Positions 8,285-15,085 are shown, counted from the stretch's first letter. The stretch is 16,449 bases of DNA from Flavobacteriaceae bacterium (GCA_030834365.1 JAURFJ010000020.1:1-16449), one strand, 5' to 3'. Program-made: numbers and translations. Notes: generated from the sequence alone by a model not told the origin.

Positions 8285-8411
8285 CACTAACCCTAAACCC
8301 CTTGCACGTAGTGTTTTATACTTACAGAGGCAAACAACTGAGCTTGCTTAAGTTGTTTGCCTCTGTAAGTATAAGAGTGCGCTGAAGCGCACAAGGAGTT
8401 TAGGGTTAGTG
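8285..8411. repeat. Nested inverted repeats able to form a four-armed (cruciform-like) structure
   Basis: The outer arms 8285-8304 and 8392-8411 are complementary at 19 of 20 positions. Inside them, 8316-8339 and 8351-8374 are perfect 24-base inverted repeats around an 11-base loop. Two further hairpins fill the gaps: CAC-GTA-GTG (8305-8313) and GTGCGC-TGAA-GCGCAC (8377-8392, sharing one base with the outer arm). No reading frame explains the symmetry. The block starts at the base after the mature tRNA-Ser end and lies before the convergent VOC gene. It could be a structured RNA, a small non-autonomous palindromic element or a processing/termination region. No flanking target duplication is visible, and no transposase or reverse transcriptase lies in the window. 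Confidence 0.75.
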
Positions 8412-8426
8412 TTGGATCCCCCCACT

Positions 8427-8465
8427 GGGATCACGCGCGTTAGCGCGTAATCCCGTAAGATTTTT
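8427..8465 (+). terminator. Candidate intrinsic terminator after tRNA-Ser
   Basis: The stem GGGAT-c-ACGCGC (8427-8438) pairs with GCGCGT-a-ATCCC (8443-8454) around the loop GTTA, with one internal C-A mismatch, and is followed by a T-run at 8461-8465. The 6-base gap between stem and T-run is longer than ideal. It would end plus-strand transcription from the GNAT/tRNA-Ser side. It overlaps the stop codon of the convergent VOC gene. On the minus strand no T-run follows the stem. Confidence 0.55.
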
Positions 8466-8862
8466 AGGGCATAGTTGAAATAAGATCCCAAAGATTACCA
8501 TACATATCACGAAAGACAAGTACCCTTCCGTATGCTTCATCTCTAGGTCCATTTACGACCTCCACCTCATGATTGAGCAGATTGCGGTGAAAATCCTCGA
8601 AAGAATCGGTATAAAGAAAGAGAAAAACCCTTCCGCCTGATTGGTTTCCTATGAATTCCTCTTGAACGGAACCGCTCGCTTTAGCGAGGAGTACACGACA
8701 CCCCTTTTCAGCGCCATTACTGCTACTCATTACCACCCATCGCTTAGTATCAGACAGTACGGTGTCTTCAATAAGACAAAACCCAAGAGCCGTTGAATAG
8801 TATGCTATAGCTTCATCGTAATCCCTAACCAGCAAGGCAATTTGTCCAATATAAGTATTCAA
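8464..8862 (-). CDS. VOC superfamily (glyoxalase/bleomycin-resistance/dioxygenase fold) protein
   Basis: This 132-residue protein has the two beta-alpha-beta-beta-beta modules of the vicinal oxygen chelate fold. It starts with IGQIALLVRDYDEAIAYYSTALGF and ends with VLVFRDMYGNLWDLIST, which are the hallmark first and last elements. Q7 sits where the first metal ligand (H or Q) is normally found. The start is a TTG at 8862, overlapping the TGA stop of the upstream membrane-protein gene as TTGA. A stop codon lies two codons before it and no in-frame ATG fits, so TTG is the only position that keeps the first strand. Function could be isomerisation, lyase activity or drug binding, and cannot be chosen. 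The gene seems more AT-rich than its neighbours (by eye). Confidence 0.85.
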   Translation of the reverse strand: MNTYIGQIALLVRDYDEAIAYYSTALGFCLIEDTVLSDTKRWVVMSSSNGAEKGCRVLLAKASGSVQEEFIGNQSGGRVFLFLYTDSFEDFHRNLLNHEVEVVNGPRDEAYGRVLVFRDMYGNLWDLISTMP

Positions 8863-9239
8863 TATCTAGTCTGTTTTCTAACTAGTGTAAGATAAGGGAT
8901 CACACAAACTAATCCGGCTATAAAAAATAGCGCAGACACGTTCACTAAAGGAAGTTCAAAAAGCTCACTTAACATCCAGATGGTATTTGCTGTGAGCCAT
9001 AATCCGAGTAATAGGTTTTCTATTTTTTTCATCCGCCCGCTCGAATAGGCGATCAAATAGAACGTGATAAGAATCGTAGGAATGGCAAATACCAACGATA
9101 TGGTTTGCAGATAGGCCTTATAGCTCACGAAGTGAATGGCGGCGAACCACGAGGCATCTTTTACGATCCAAAGTGGAAAGTGTAGGCTTTCTAAAGCAGC
9201 TACACGATCTTGGGTAGAGAGCTTTTTTATATGATTCAG
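8859..9239 (-). CDS. Small membrane protein of unknown function, non-ATG start
   Basis: I do not recognise the family. The C-terminal 89 residues, from a possible GTG start at 9128, contain three hydrophobic segments: about LQTISLVFAIPTILITFYLI, LLLGLWLTANTIWMLSEL and VSALFFIAGLVCVIPYLTLV. The first two are joined by a short basic loop (SGRMKKIEN). The same frame stays open upstream to a TGA at 9264-9266 and encodes protein-like sequence (KLSTQDRVAALESLHFPLWIVKDASWFAAIHF), with an amphipathic start and a WIVKD segment that suit a membrane protein. I therefore infer that the gene begins upstream of 9128, perhaps at CTG 9239 or ATT 9242. No ATG exists in this stretch. The stop overlaps the TTG of the VOC gene, indicating translational coupling. 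Confidence 0.6.
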   Translation of the reverse strand: MNHIKKLSTQDRVAALESLHFPLWIVKDASWFAAIHFVSYKAYLQTISLVFAIPTILITFYLIAYSSGRMKKIENLLLGLWLTANTIWMLSELFELPLVNVSALFFIAGLVCVIPYLTLVRKQTRY

Positions 9240-9318
9240 AATTAAATAATGGCTGAAAATAATTCAAAAACTGATTGGTTAGAAAGAAAAAACCAGTTAG
9301 TATTTGGTGGGTGGTTTC

Positions 9319-9340
9319 TTAAGGATAACAAACTCCTTAA
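9319..9340 (-). terminator. Weak hairpin after the secreted-protein gene
   Basis: TTAAGGA (9319-9325) and TCCTTAA (9334-9340) form a perfect 7-base stem with an 8-base loop, 4 bases beyond the stop codon of the minus-strand gene ending at 9345. There is no clear U-run, so termination is only a possibility. The rest of the gap 9240-9344 shows nothing else certain. Confidence 0.25.
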
Positions 9341-9344
9341 ACGT

Positions 9345-10694
9345 CTAACGCTCCCCTTGTTTGCTGGTTTTCGAAAGCTGAAAGCTGCGCATGGCCTCGC
9401 TAGGGGCGATGGTAAATTCAGTGTCTTTCCAAAAATCAGTAGGATACGATTCGGGCTGCTCAAGAACCGTTAGCGTTTTTTCGCCCTGTACTGAGGGGTC
9501 TACCGGTTCTATACCTTTTAAGATGTAGGTATATTCTTCAGTTTGGTTTAGCGCGAAATGAATGTCAAGATCTATTCGATTCACCTTTCGTCCCCCAATA
9601 AAGGCTTTGTGCTTTTCAATAAACGATAGCGGACGGTCAACCCCCACCTCGGTGTCTTGCTCGAGACGACCAAAATAAAAGCGGTAGCCCTTATCGTCGA
9701 TCTTTTTGTAAAAGTACTGACCCTGAACTCGCGGCTCTCGGTAGGTGAAACCGAGCAGATTTATAGATTGCAGAGGCTTGTTGTTTACAAACTTAAATTG
9801 TAGAAGTCCCTTGTCTTCTTCACTGATCCAAAGCTCCCCATAGAATTCAGCCTTTGATTTTTCTTTAAAAGCTACCACGTGAATCCACTGATCTCGAAAC
9901 AACGTGTAATCGATGAGTTGAAAGTCAAACCGCTTGGGCTTCTCAAAAACCGCTATGACCGGATCTTTACTATGGGGGTGATAGCGGGCCATTTCTGTAG
10001 CCCTTTGATAACCTGCAGCAGATTGCCATTGGTGGCGCTTTTGGAGAGAGGCTTCGGTAATAGAGTCTGACCTCAAGGAGTCTTTGATTTCACGAAAATC
10101 GTCTAAATCGATATCGTCTTCTCTAACTTTTGCTCCAAATATTCCTGATTTGATTTTAAAGTAATGACCGGCCTCTAGGCTGCGCTCTATTTCTTTTAAA
10201 AAGAATTCTTCGATGTCTTTCGTCTCTACCTTAGTCGATTCGTCTTCAAGCTGAAATCCGCGCACCAATTGGGTGCTCACGTTTACTTTGGCAGTATCGT
10301 TGAAGGCAAGCCGATACAGTGCTTCGGTATGTGAAGAAGATTGTTTAGGAATGCCCTGAGCGGCGCGGGCGATAAAGTCGTCATCTACTGAATCTACTGT
10401 AGTTTTTTTGAGCTTGAAGTCTACGTCAATATCGTTCAGTTCTGAATGACGCATAAAATATAGAAGCTCAAGGTCAGCCATACTGAGCTGCTGAGTGGCT
10501 GACATCACCTCCTTTGCGGCCATTACCAGTTCTTCTGCCGAGAGTGTACTATTACCAACCACCACCTCACTGAGCATGATCGGTTTTTGGCCTAGGTCTA
10601 AAGTGTCTTGACCAAAAACTAATGGGGTCGAGGGGGGCTGCTGAGCCCAGCCCAGATTAATGGCAAGTAAAAGGACCGCAGACTTAATTTTCAT
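9345..10694 (-). CDS. Secreted protein of unknown function, Bacteroidota carboxypeptidase-regulatory-like group
   Basis: The 449-residue protein from ATG 10694 begins with the signal peptide MKIKSAVLLLAINLGWAQ. The frame is open further upstream to 10772, but that extension runs through tRNA-Arg and is rejected. ATG 10709 is the only other plausible start. The mature protein starts with a strand-like segment (PIMLSEVVVGNSTLSAEELVMAA), followed by a helical, acidic middle, then a beta-rich second half with alternating aromatic residues (for example LWISEEDKGLLQFKFVNNK and YFYKKIDDKGYRFYFGRL). This pattern recalls cell-surface proteins that follow a CarboxypepD_reg-like domain in Bacteroidota, but that N-terminal domain itself seems missing. 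No catalytic motif is visible. It probably acts in the periplasm or at the outer membrane. Confidence 0.75.
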   Translation of the reverse strand: MKIKSAVLLLAINLGWAQQPPSTPLVFGQDTLDLGQKPIMLSEVVVGNSTLSAEELVMAAKEVMSATQQLSMADLELLYFMRHSELNDIDVDFKLKKTTVDSVDDDFIARAAQGIPKQSSSHTEALYRLAFNDTAKVNVSTQLVRGFQLEDESTKVETKDIEEFFLKEIERSLEAGHYFKIKSGIFGAKVREDDIDLDDFREIKDSLRSDSITEASLQKRHQWQSAAGYQRATEMARYHPHSKDPVIAVFEKPKRFDFQLIDYTLFRDQWIHVVAFKEKSKAEFYGELWISEEDKGLLQFKFVNNKPLQSINLLGFTYREPRVQGQYFYKKIDDKGYRFYFGRLEQDTEVGVDRPLSFIEKHKAFIGGRKVNRIDLDIHFALNQTEEYTYILKGIEPVDPSVQGEKTLTVLEQPESYPTDFWKDTEFTIAPSEAMRSFQLSKTSKQGER

Positions 10695-10749
10695 ATAGGT
10701 TAGACGCATTTTTACGTCAAATGTTACGTTAATGAATCGAATGAGTTTG

Positions 10750-10820
10750 TAGCCCCGGCGTGACTCGAACACGCATCTTGACCTTAGGAGGGTCTTATTC
10801 TTCCCTTGAACTACGGGGCC
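10750..10820 (-). tRNA. tRNA-Arg (anticodon CCT)
   Basis: On the minus strand the acceptor GGCCCCG pairs with CGGGGCT (G1-U72 wobble) and A73 follows. The D arm is GTTC/GAAT with a short 7-base loop. The anticodon arm AGACC-CTCCTAA-GGTCA has an A-A mismatch at its outer pair and anticodon CCT. The T arm is GCGTG-TTCGAGT-CACGC. The length is 71 bases without encoded CCA. It lies 6 bases after the stop of the hydrolase gene on the same strand, so it is probably released from a shared transcript. Confidence 0.93.
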
Positions 10821-10826
10821 ATTACG

Positions 10827-11504
10827 TTAAAGCGTAAGAGACTCTCCGATCTCAAGAAGTTCTAAGCTTGATCCGTGATCTAAGAAGTAATTCACTGCTT
10901 TATCATGATTGATTTCGATGTATCCAAAGGTGTCAAAGTGATACCCCAAAACACGGCTGCAGTTTAAAAGTTTAGAAGCTCTAAGCGCGTCTGCATACCC
11001 CATGGTAAAGTTGTCACCTACGGGTAAAATCGCTAGGTTCAGATCAAATGCTGAACCAAACAACTTCATGTCATAGGTCAGCGCGGTGTCTCCTGCGATG
11101 TACACCGACTTCCCTTCAGCTGAAAGAATAAATCCGCCAGGCTGACCTCCGTAGCTTCCGTCTGCAAAACTCGAGCTGTGAATCGCATTGACAAACTTTA
11201 ACTCACCAAAGTTAAAGCCATAGCTTCCGCCGTGATTCATGGGGTGCCCTTTAACGCCCTGAGCCTCATAGTGAGTAACAATCTCATAGTTCGAGATGAG
11301 TGTGGCACCGGTTTGCTTGGCTAGAGTAAGTACATCGAGCGTGTGGTCTTGATGAGCGTGGGTAACCAGAATGTAATTGGCTTTTATATCACTCAGTTGA
11401 ATCTTGTTATTTTTTGGATTTCCTGTGATGAACGGATCAACAATTAAGGTGTGATTTTGAAGCTCAATTTGAAGGCAAGCATGGCCTAAAAAGGTGATTT
11501 TCAT
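10827..11504 (-). CDS. Metal-dependent hydrolase, metallo-beta-lactamase fold, UPF0173 type
   Basis: The 225-residue protein has the size of UPF0173 (YtkL-like) hydrolases. It starts with MKITFLGHACLQIELQNHTL, carries the metal-binding THAHQDHTLD motif (H49, H51, D53, H54), a later histidine candidate in NAIHSSSF, the bridging aspartate in IAGDTALTYD and a final histidine in VLGYHFDT. The natural substrate of UPF0173 proteins is not established; cytoplasmic location is expected because no signal is present. ATG 11504 is chosen over the upstream in-frame ATG at 11567, since family proteins begin exactly at MKI and the extension would overlap the divergent channel gene. The start is only 33 bases from that gene, with a long palindrome between them. 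tRNA-Arg follows downstream. Confidence 0.92.
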   Translation of the reverse strand: MKITFLGHACLQIELQNHTLIVDPFITGNPKNNKIQLSDIKANYILVTHAHQDHTLDVLTLAKQTGATLISNYEIVTHYEAQGVKGHPMNHGGSYGFNFGELKFVNAIHSSSFADGSYGGQPGGFILSAEGKSVYIAGDTALTYDMKLFGSAFDLNLAILPVGDNFTMGYADALRASKLLNCSRVLGYHFDTFGYIEINHDKAVNYFLDHGSSLELLEIGESLTL

Positions 11505-11505
11505 A

Positions 11506-11530
11506 ATTTTTATCTTGGGAAGATAAAAAT
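11506..11530. promoter_or_regulatory. Perfect 11-base inverted repeat between divergent starts
   Basis: ATTTTTATCTT (11506-11516) and AAGATAAAAAT (11520-11530) are perfect inverted repeats around GGG. They fill most of the 33-base gap between the hydrolase start (11504) and the channel start (11538). A -7-like TATCTTGG (11511-11518, one mismatch to TAnnTTTG) lies inside on the plus strand. It may be a shared operator/promoter, or an mRNA hairpin just before both starts. Confidence 0.5.
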
Positions 11531-11537
11531 AAACACC

Positions 11538-11882
11538 ATGCGCTTCTTTCTTCACACTGTTAAGCAATTTCTGAAGGATAAAGATTACCGTAGCCTTTTA
11601 GGGGCCTCAGTAATCATCCTTTTCGGAGGAGCGTTTTTCTACATGTACGCAGAAGGGTGGCGCTTTATCGATGCACTTTATTTCTCGGCGATCACGCTGA
11701 CCACAGTGGGTTATGGTGACTTTTCTCCTCAAACCGATCTAGGCAAGATGTTTACCATCATTTATATAGGTTTCGGAGTAGGTCTTGTGCTCACCTTTGT
11801 TAACACGGTATTCAATCATTTTAGGCAAACCCGTAAAGACTACAACGAAGCGTATAAACGAAAGAATAAGAAAGACGACTAG
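11538..11882 (+). CDS. Two-transmembrane potassium channel (Ion_trans_2)
   Basis: This 114-residue protein has the KcsA-like plan: TM1 at about 20-39 (LLGASVIILFGGAFFYMYAEG), a pore helix (FIDALYFSAITL), the potassium selectivity filter TVGYGD (56-61), TM2 at about 71-93 (MFTIIYIGFGVGLVLTFVNTVF) and a short, highly charged, lysine-rich tail (RKDYNEAYKRKNKKDD). No RCK, cyclic-nucleotide or voltage-sensor domain follows, so gating must depend on the pore itself, the tail or membrane state. Four copies would assemble in the inner membrane. The gene is divergent from the hydrolase and ends one base before the convergent SDR gene, so no terminator fits between them. Confidence 0.93.
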   Translation: MRFFLHTVKQFLKDKDYRSLLGASVIILFGGAFFYMYAEGWRFIDALYFSAITLTTVGYGDFSPQTDLGKMFTIIYIGFGVGLVLTFVNTVFNHFRQTRKDYNEAYKRKNKKDD

Positions 11883-11883
11883 A

Positions 11884-12633
11884 TTATTGTTGCCGCACTA
11901 AAGTGAATGCATTTCCTTGATTGGCCGGCATAACGACCACATCGGCGAGATTTACATGCAAAGGTCGCGTGACCATAAAGGCTATAATTTCGGCAATGTC
12001 TTCGGCATAAAGTGGATTTGCCCCCTCGTATACCTTCGCGGCTTTCTCAGTATCTCCTTTGAATCGCACGGCAGAGAATTCGGTATGCACGAGCCCAGGA
12101 TGTATCGCAGCTACACGTATTTGGTCGGCTAATAAGTCAAGTCGAAGGCCTTCAGTGAATTTGTCCACTGCAGCCTTGCTTGCGCAATAGACTGACCCAT
12201 TGGCGTACCCGTTTTTGGCAGCAATAGATCCCATGTTGATAATAAGGCCTCCATTTTTTTTAGGCATGAGAGGCAGCACTTCTTTAGTGACATAAAAAAG
12301 TCCTTTAACGTTGCTATCGATCATCGCATCCCAGTCGTCTATGCTAGCGGATTGAGCCGGATCTAATCCGTGGGCGTTTCCGGCATTATTAATCAAGACA
12401 TCTATAGAGCGAAAGGTATCTGATAGCGACGCCAACTGCTGCTTGACGGCGCCATAATCGCTAACGTCAAAAACAAGCACAGTGCTGGGATGAGTTAATT
12501 CTTGTTGGAGTTCTTTAAGGCGCTCTTCTCTTCGCCCACAGAGCACCAGTTGAAAACCTTCTTTATCTAGGGCTCGTGCCGTAGCTCTTCCAATGCCGCT
12601 GCTTGCTCCTGTAATTAATGCTGTTTTACTCAT
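11884..12633 (-). CDS. SDR family oxidoreductase (YdfG-like NADP-dependent 3-hydroxy acid dehydrogenase type)
   Basis: This 249-residue classical short-chain dehydrogenase has the dinucleotide motif TGASSGIG (8-15), arginines after beta2 (CGRREERL) that favour NADP(H), NNAG (82-85) and the catalytic tetrad N108, S136, Y149 and K153 (YCASK). The C-terminal part, PGLVHTEFSAVRFKGD followed by LYAEDIAE, closely follows the YdfG-type serine/3-hydroxy acid dehydrogenase group, so oxidation of a hydroxy acid or related alcohol is the best guess. The real substrate is open. It starts 17 bases after the glycosidase-like lipoprotein gene and is probably the last gene of that operon. It is cytoplasmic, unlike its two operon partners. 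Confidence 0.92.
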   Translation of the reverse strand: MSKTALITGASSGIGRATARALDKEGFQLVLCGRREERLKELQQELTHPSTVLVFDVSDYGAVKQQLASLSDTFRSIDVLINNAGNAHGLDPAQSASIDDWDAMIDSNVKGLFYVTKEVLPLMPKKNGGLIINMGSIAAKNGYANGSVYCASKAAVDKFTEGLRLDLLADQIRVAAIHPGLVHTEFSAVRFKGDTEKAAKVYEGANPLYAEDIAEIIAFMVTRPLHVNLADVVVMPANQGNAFTLVRQQ

Positions 12634-12650
12634 ATCGTTGTTTATGCCGC

Positions 12651-15080
12651 TTAATAATTGTCGACTTGGGTAATATCTTCTATGGCGTCTGCTAGTCGCA
12701 GCTCAACTTTTAGCAACGCGTTTTCTTCAGCCCGGCTAAAATTCGCGTCGATTGCTAGTTGATGTGCTCCGCCATTTAAAGCGAGTGCTTTTAGGTCAAT
12801 GCGTTGCTTAAATTGTAAATGTTGGTCTACCACCTCAGCGAATCCAGCAGCGGTGAATCGAAGCGATTCGCCTTTTAATAGTTTTAAATCTAGTCGAATG
12901 GTCTTGCTGTTGTCTAGTTCGATTGAAATGTCAGATACTTCTGTGTTCTGAGCAGTGAGAATGAAATGCAGTTCAGTTTCTTCGACTGGATTTTCGAAGG
13001 TGAAACGCGAATAAAGGGGCTCGCCGGGTTGTCTTACTTTGGGTTCATGGGTAAATCGATAGGTGTGCACTTGTCGCAGTCCGATGACCGTCACATCTTG
13101 GTAAACCAGTTCAAACTCGGTTTCGGTTCCTTTCATCCGCTCTTTTTGTTCGGTACTAAACGCCTCTGACATTCTCAACTGTTCCCAATCACCTATGCGT
13201 TTGAGGATGGCATCTAACTGACCGTTTTGTTGAAGTGCCTCGTCTCGAACTACAAGGGCATAGCCAGCATCATAGGCGGCAGAGCGGGCGAGCATCCAAT
13301 CGATATCTTCTAAAGTAGTGTTTGCTCTTAAACTGAACCACCCGAGCATGTTAGGCATGAGGTTGCGATCAAAATAGGCCTGGTTTTTCATGCGGTACTC
13401 GGTTTGGCTCTCACGAAATCCGGCATACCAGGGCTCTCCCCAGTTCATGCGCGTGTAGGTGTGCCAAAAAAAGTGAGTGGTTCTGCTCGCATCGACGATC
13501 AGGTGCGATTTGAGGCTATCGTTGAGTTTATTGAACCAACTGTTGGTGAACAGAATCTCTCCGTAATTTCCCATTCCGGTAGAGCGGTTACCTTCGAGAC
13601 CGTCAAACGAAATTTGTCGCAAATTGGCGTAATTGAAGCGCTCAGCCAAGCGCTCAGCCATCTCTATAGAGAGTTCAGGATTGGTTAGAAATACCTTATA
13701 GGCATGGTCGGCTAATTTGTGTACCTCTTCACCCTTCGAGTGCGCAGAGGCCACTGTTTGCCAAGCCCCTCGCTCGCAGTCAATCAATTTATATGGAGGT
13801 TCGGTGCGCACCGATTCGTAGCGAATAAGCTCTTTACCTATACGAACGGTTTTGAGGTTATTGTTGGCGTACTGTGCAAAAAAATCGGGGTTTTCAATCT
13901 CAATTTCAGTGTCTGAGACGCTTATTGGGGCAGAGAGACTTGAAGAGCCGACTATACCCAATCGGTTATCGGGTGTTGGGCTGACATACTGATCGTTAGG
14001 AGTAATGAAATTAGACAGTGTGTGCACTCCAACATAAATGCCAGCGGCCCCGGCTTTGTCTGCACTGGCTTTCATTCCGTCCCAACCATTTGGAAAGGCT
14101 TCTTCTTTTAAGTCAAAATGTCCCCAATTTTTGAATGGGTCAGAGTGGTAGAGGTAGTTCAGCCCTGCCTGTTTGGTAAGCGCAATAGCATAATCAATGG
14201 TTTTTTCAGAGAAGTCATAAATAAGATAAGCTGCTGAGGCTCCCTTCGCCGTTTTAGCCCATTGCCCATCAATCAGTGGGTGAGGTAGACTTTCGGCTTG
14301 TTCAATCTGCCTAATGGTTTCAAGAGTGTGCTCAACCGAAGTACCGAATAGGGCGATGGCCGAGCCTAGGATCCCTTGGTCGTTAAAGATAGGCGCATGG
14401 TAATAAGCGTGATTCAGGTTGGTCACTACGCGCTTTTCAAATCGATTTCTTGCATAGGCCTGAAGCGTGCTTCCGAAAGGTTCAGGTTTGGCGGCCTCGA
14501 CGCGGTATAGTGTTTCTCGCTTTCCTTCTTCGCTGAGATCGCTGTAATCGTCTTGCTCAAAAATATCCAATTGAGGGGTGGTGTCGTTGTCATACCACGG
14601 ATAGCCTCCTAAGGTTTTTGGATTCAACGACTGTATTCCTAATGCATAGGTTTCTCCGCGCACCACACCCACGGTCTCACCGATGTGTAGGTTGATGCTA
14701 GTCGCAATGGGTCCCCAGGCAAGCCATTCTATAGCCTCTATACGATTAACAGCGGTTACCTCAAATCGAAGGTGACTAGTTTTGGTTTCGGCTCGCAACG
14801 TCACTTTGAGTTCATCCTCAAATTCAAAGTGAAGTAATCCGAGCTCTTCCCTTAAGCCGATGGGCTGCTGAATACCAGATTGCGTCTTGATTTGAATTAG
14901 TGGTGAAGCCACTTCATTTGCCAGAAACTGTTCACCTGTGGCCCTATTTGTGAGTTCAGTGATCTTTCCCTGGTGATCCAAAGCGAGTGTGAGTGCTTCG
15001 GTTTGAAGCACCACGCTCGGGGTTGTTACACAACTAGTAACTAGTATTGCGCCTAGCATTAAGGCGAAGAATTTCTGCAT
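12651..15080 (-). CDS. Large lipoprotein with a glycoside hydrolase-like TIM-barrel region
   Basis: This 809-residue protein has a lipoprotein signal ending in LVTSC (C17). I do not recognise an exact family. Residues about 20-270 are beta-rich, resembling the N-terminal sandwich of large glycosidases. About 275-610 looks like an alternating alpha/beta barrel: AAYLIYDFSE, LNYLYHSDPFKNWG, GIYVGVHTLSNF, LRQISFDGLEG (D493, E496 as candidate acidic active-site residues), SHLIVDASR and GYALVVRDEA. The barrel seems interrupted at about 381-455 by a small beta insert with the pattern IGKELIRYES, CERGAWQTVASAHSKGEEV, a wording also seen in short beta modules of phage-type and surface proteins. The end (about 650-809) is again beta-rich. 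A polysaccharide or glycoconjugate substrate is inferred only. It starts 5 bases after the M14 peptidase stop. Confidence 0.7.
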   Translation of the reverse strand: MQKFFALMLGAILVTSCVTTPSVVLQTEALTLALDHQGKITELTNRATGEQFLANEVASPLIQIKTQSGIQQPIGLREELGLLHFEFEDELKVTLRAETKTSHLRFEVTAVNRIEAIEWLAWGPIATSINLHIGETVGVVRGETYALGIQSLNPKTLGGYPWYDNDTTPQLDIFEQDDYSDLSEEGKRETLYRVEAAKPEPFGSTLQAYARNRFEKRVVTNLNHAYYHAPIFNDQGILGSAIALFGTSVEHTLETIRQIEQAESLPHPLIDGQWAKTAKGASAAYLIYDFSEKTIDYAIALTKQAGLNYLYHSDPFKNWGHFDLKEEAFPNGWDGMKASADKAGAAGIYVGVHTLSNFITPNDQYVSPTPDNRLGIVGSSSLSAPISVSDTEIEIENPDFFAQYANNNLKTVRIGKELIRYESVRTEPPYKLIDCERGAWQTVASAHSKGEEVHKLADHAYKVFLTNPELSIEMAERLAERFNYANLRQISFDGLEGNRSTGMGNYGEILFTNSWFNKLNDSLKSHLIVDASRTTHFFWHTYTRMNWGEPWYAGFRESQTEYRMKNQAYFDRNLMPNMLGWFSLRANTTLEDIDWMLARSAAYDAGYALVVRDEALQQNGQLDAILKRIGDWEQLRMSEAFSTEQKERMKGTETEFELVYQDVTVIGLRQVHTYRFTHEPKVRQPGEPLYSRFTFENPVEETELHFILTAQNTEVSDISIELDNSKTIRLDLKLLKGESLRFTAAGFAEVVDQHLQFKQRIDLKALALNGGAHQLAIDANFSRAEENALLKVELRLADAIEDITQVDNY

Positions 15081-15085
15081 TTGGT

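Noticed and set aside
8287..8300. Telomere-like CCCTAAA motif
   Set aside because: Only one copy occurs per arm (CCCTAAACCC and its complement) with no tandem array, so it is a chance resemblance.
8285..8411. Integron attC site
   Set aside because: The outer ends CACTAAC and GTTAGTG do not match the RYYYAAC/GTTRRRY cores, the inner arms are perfectly paired without the usual extrahelical bases, and no integrase or cassette array is seen.
8285..8411. Retron non-coding RNA
   Set aside because: Terminal inverted repeats plus inner hairpins resemble an msr-msd layout, but no reverse transcriptase or accessory gene is present in the window.
8198..9239. Integrative element using tRNA-Ser as attachment site
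   Set aside because: No integrase is present and no direct repeat of the tRNA 3' end was found downstream.
10695..10772. Longer N-terminus of the secreted protein up to 10772
   Set aside because: The extension runs into tRNA-Arg and lacks signal-peptide character; ATG 10694 gives a clean signal peptide.
11505..11567. Longer N-terminus of the UPF0173 hydrolase up to 11567
   Set aside because: It would overlap the divergent channel gene and translate the palindrome; the family begins at MKITFLGHA.
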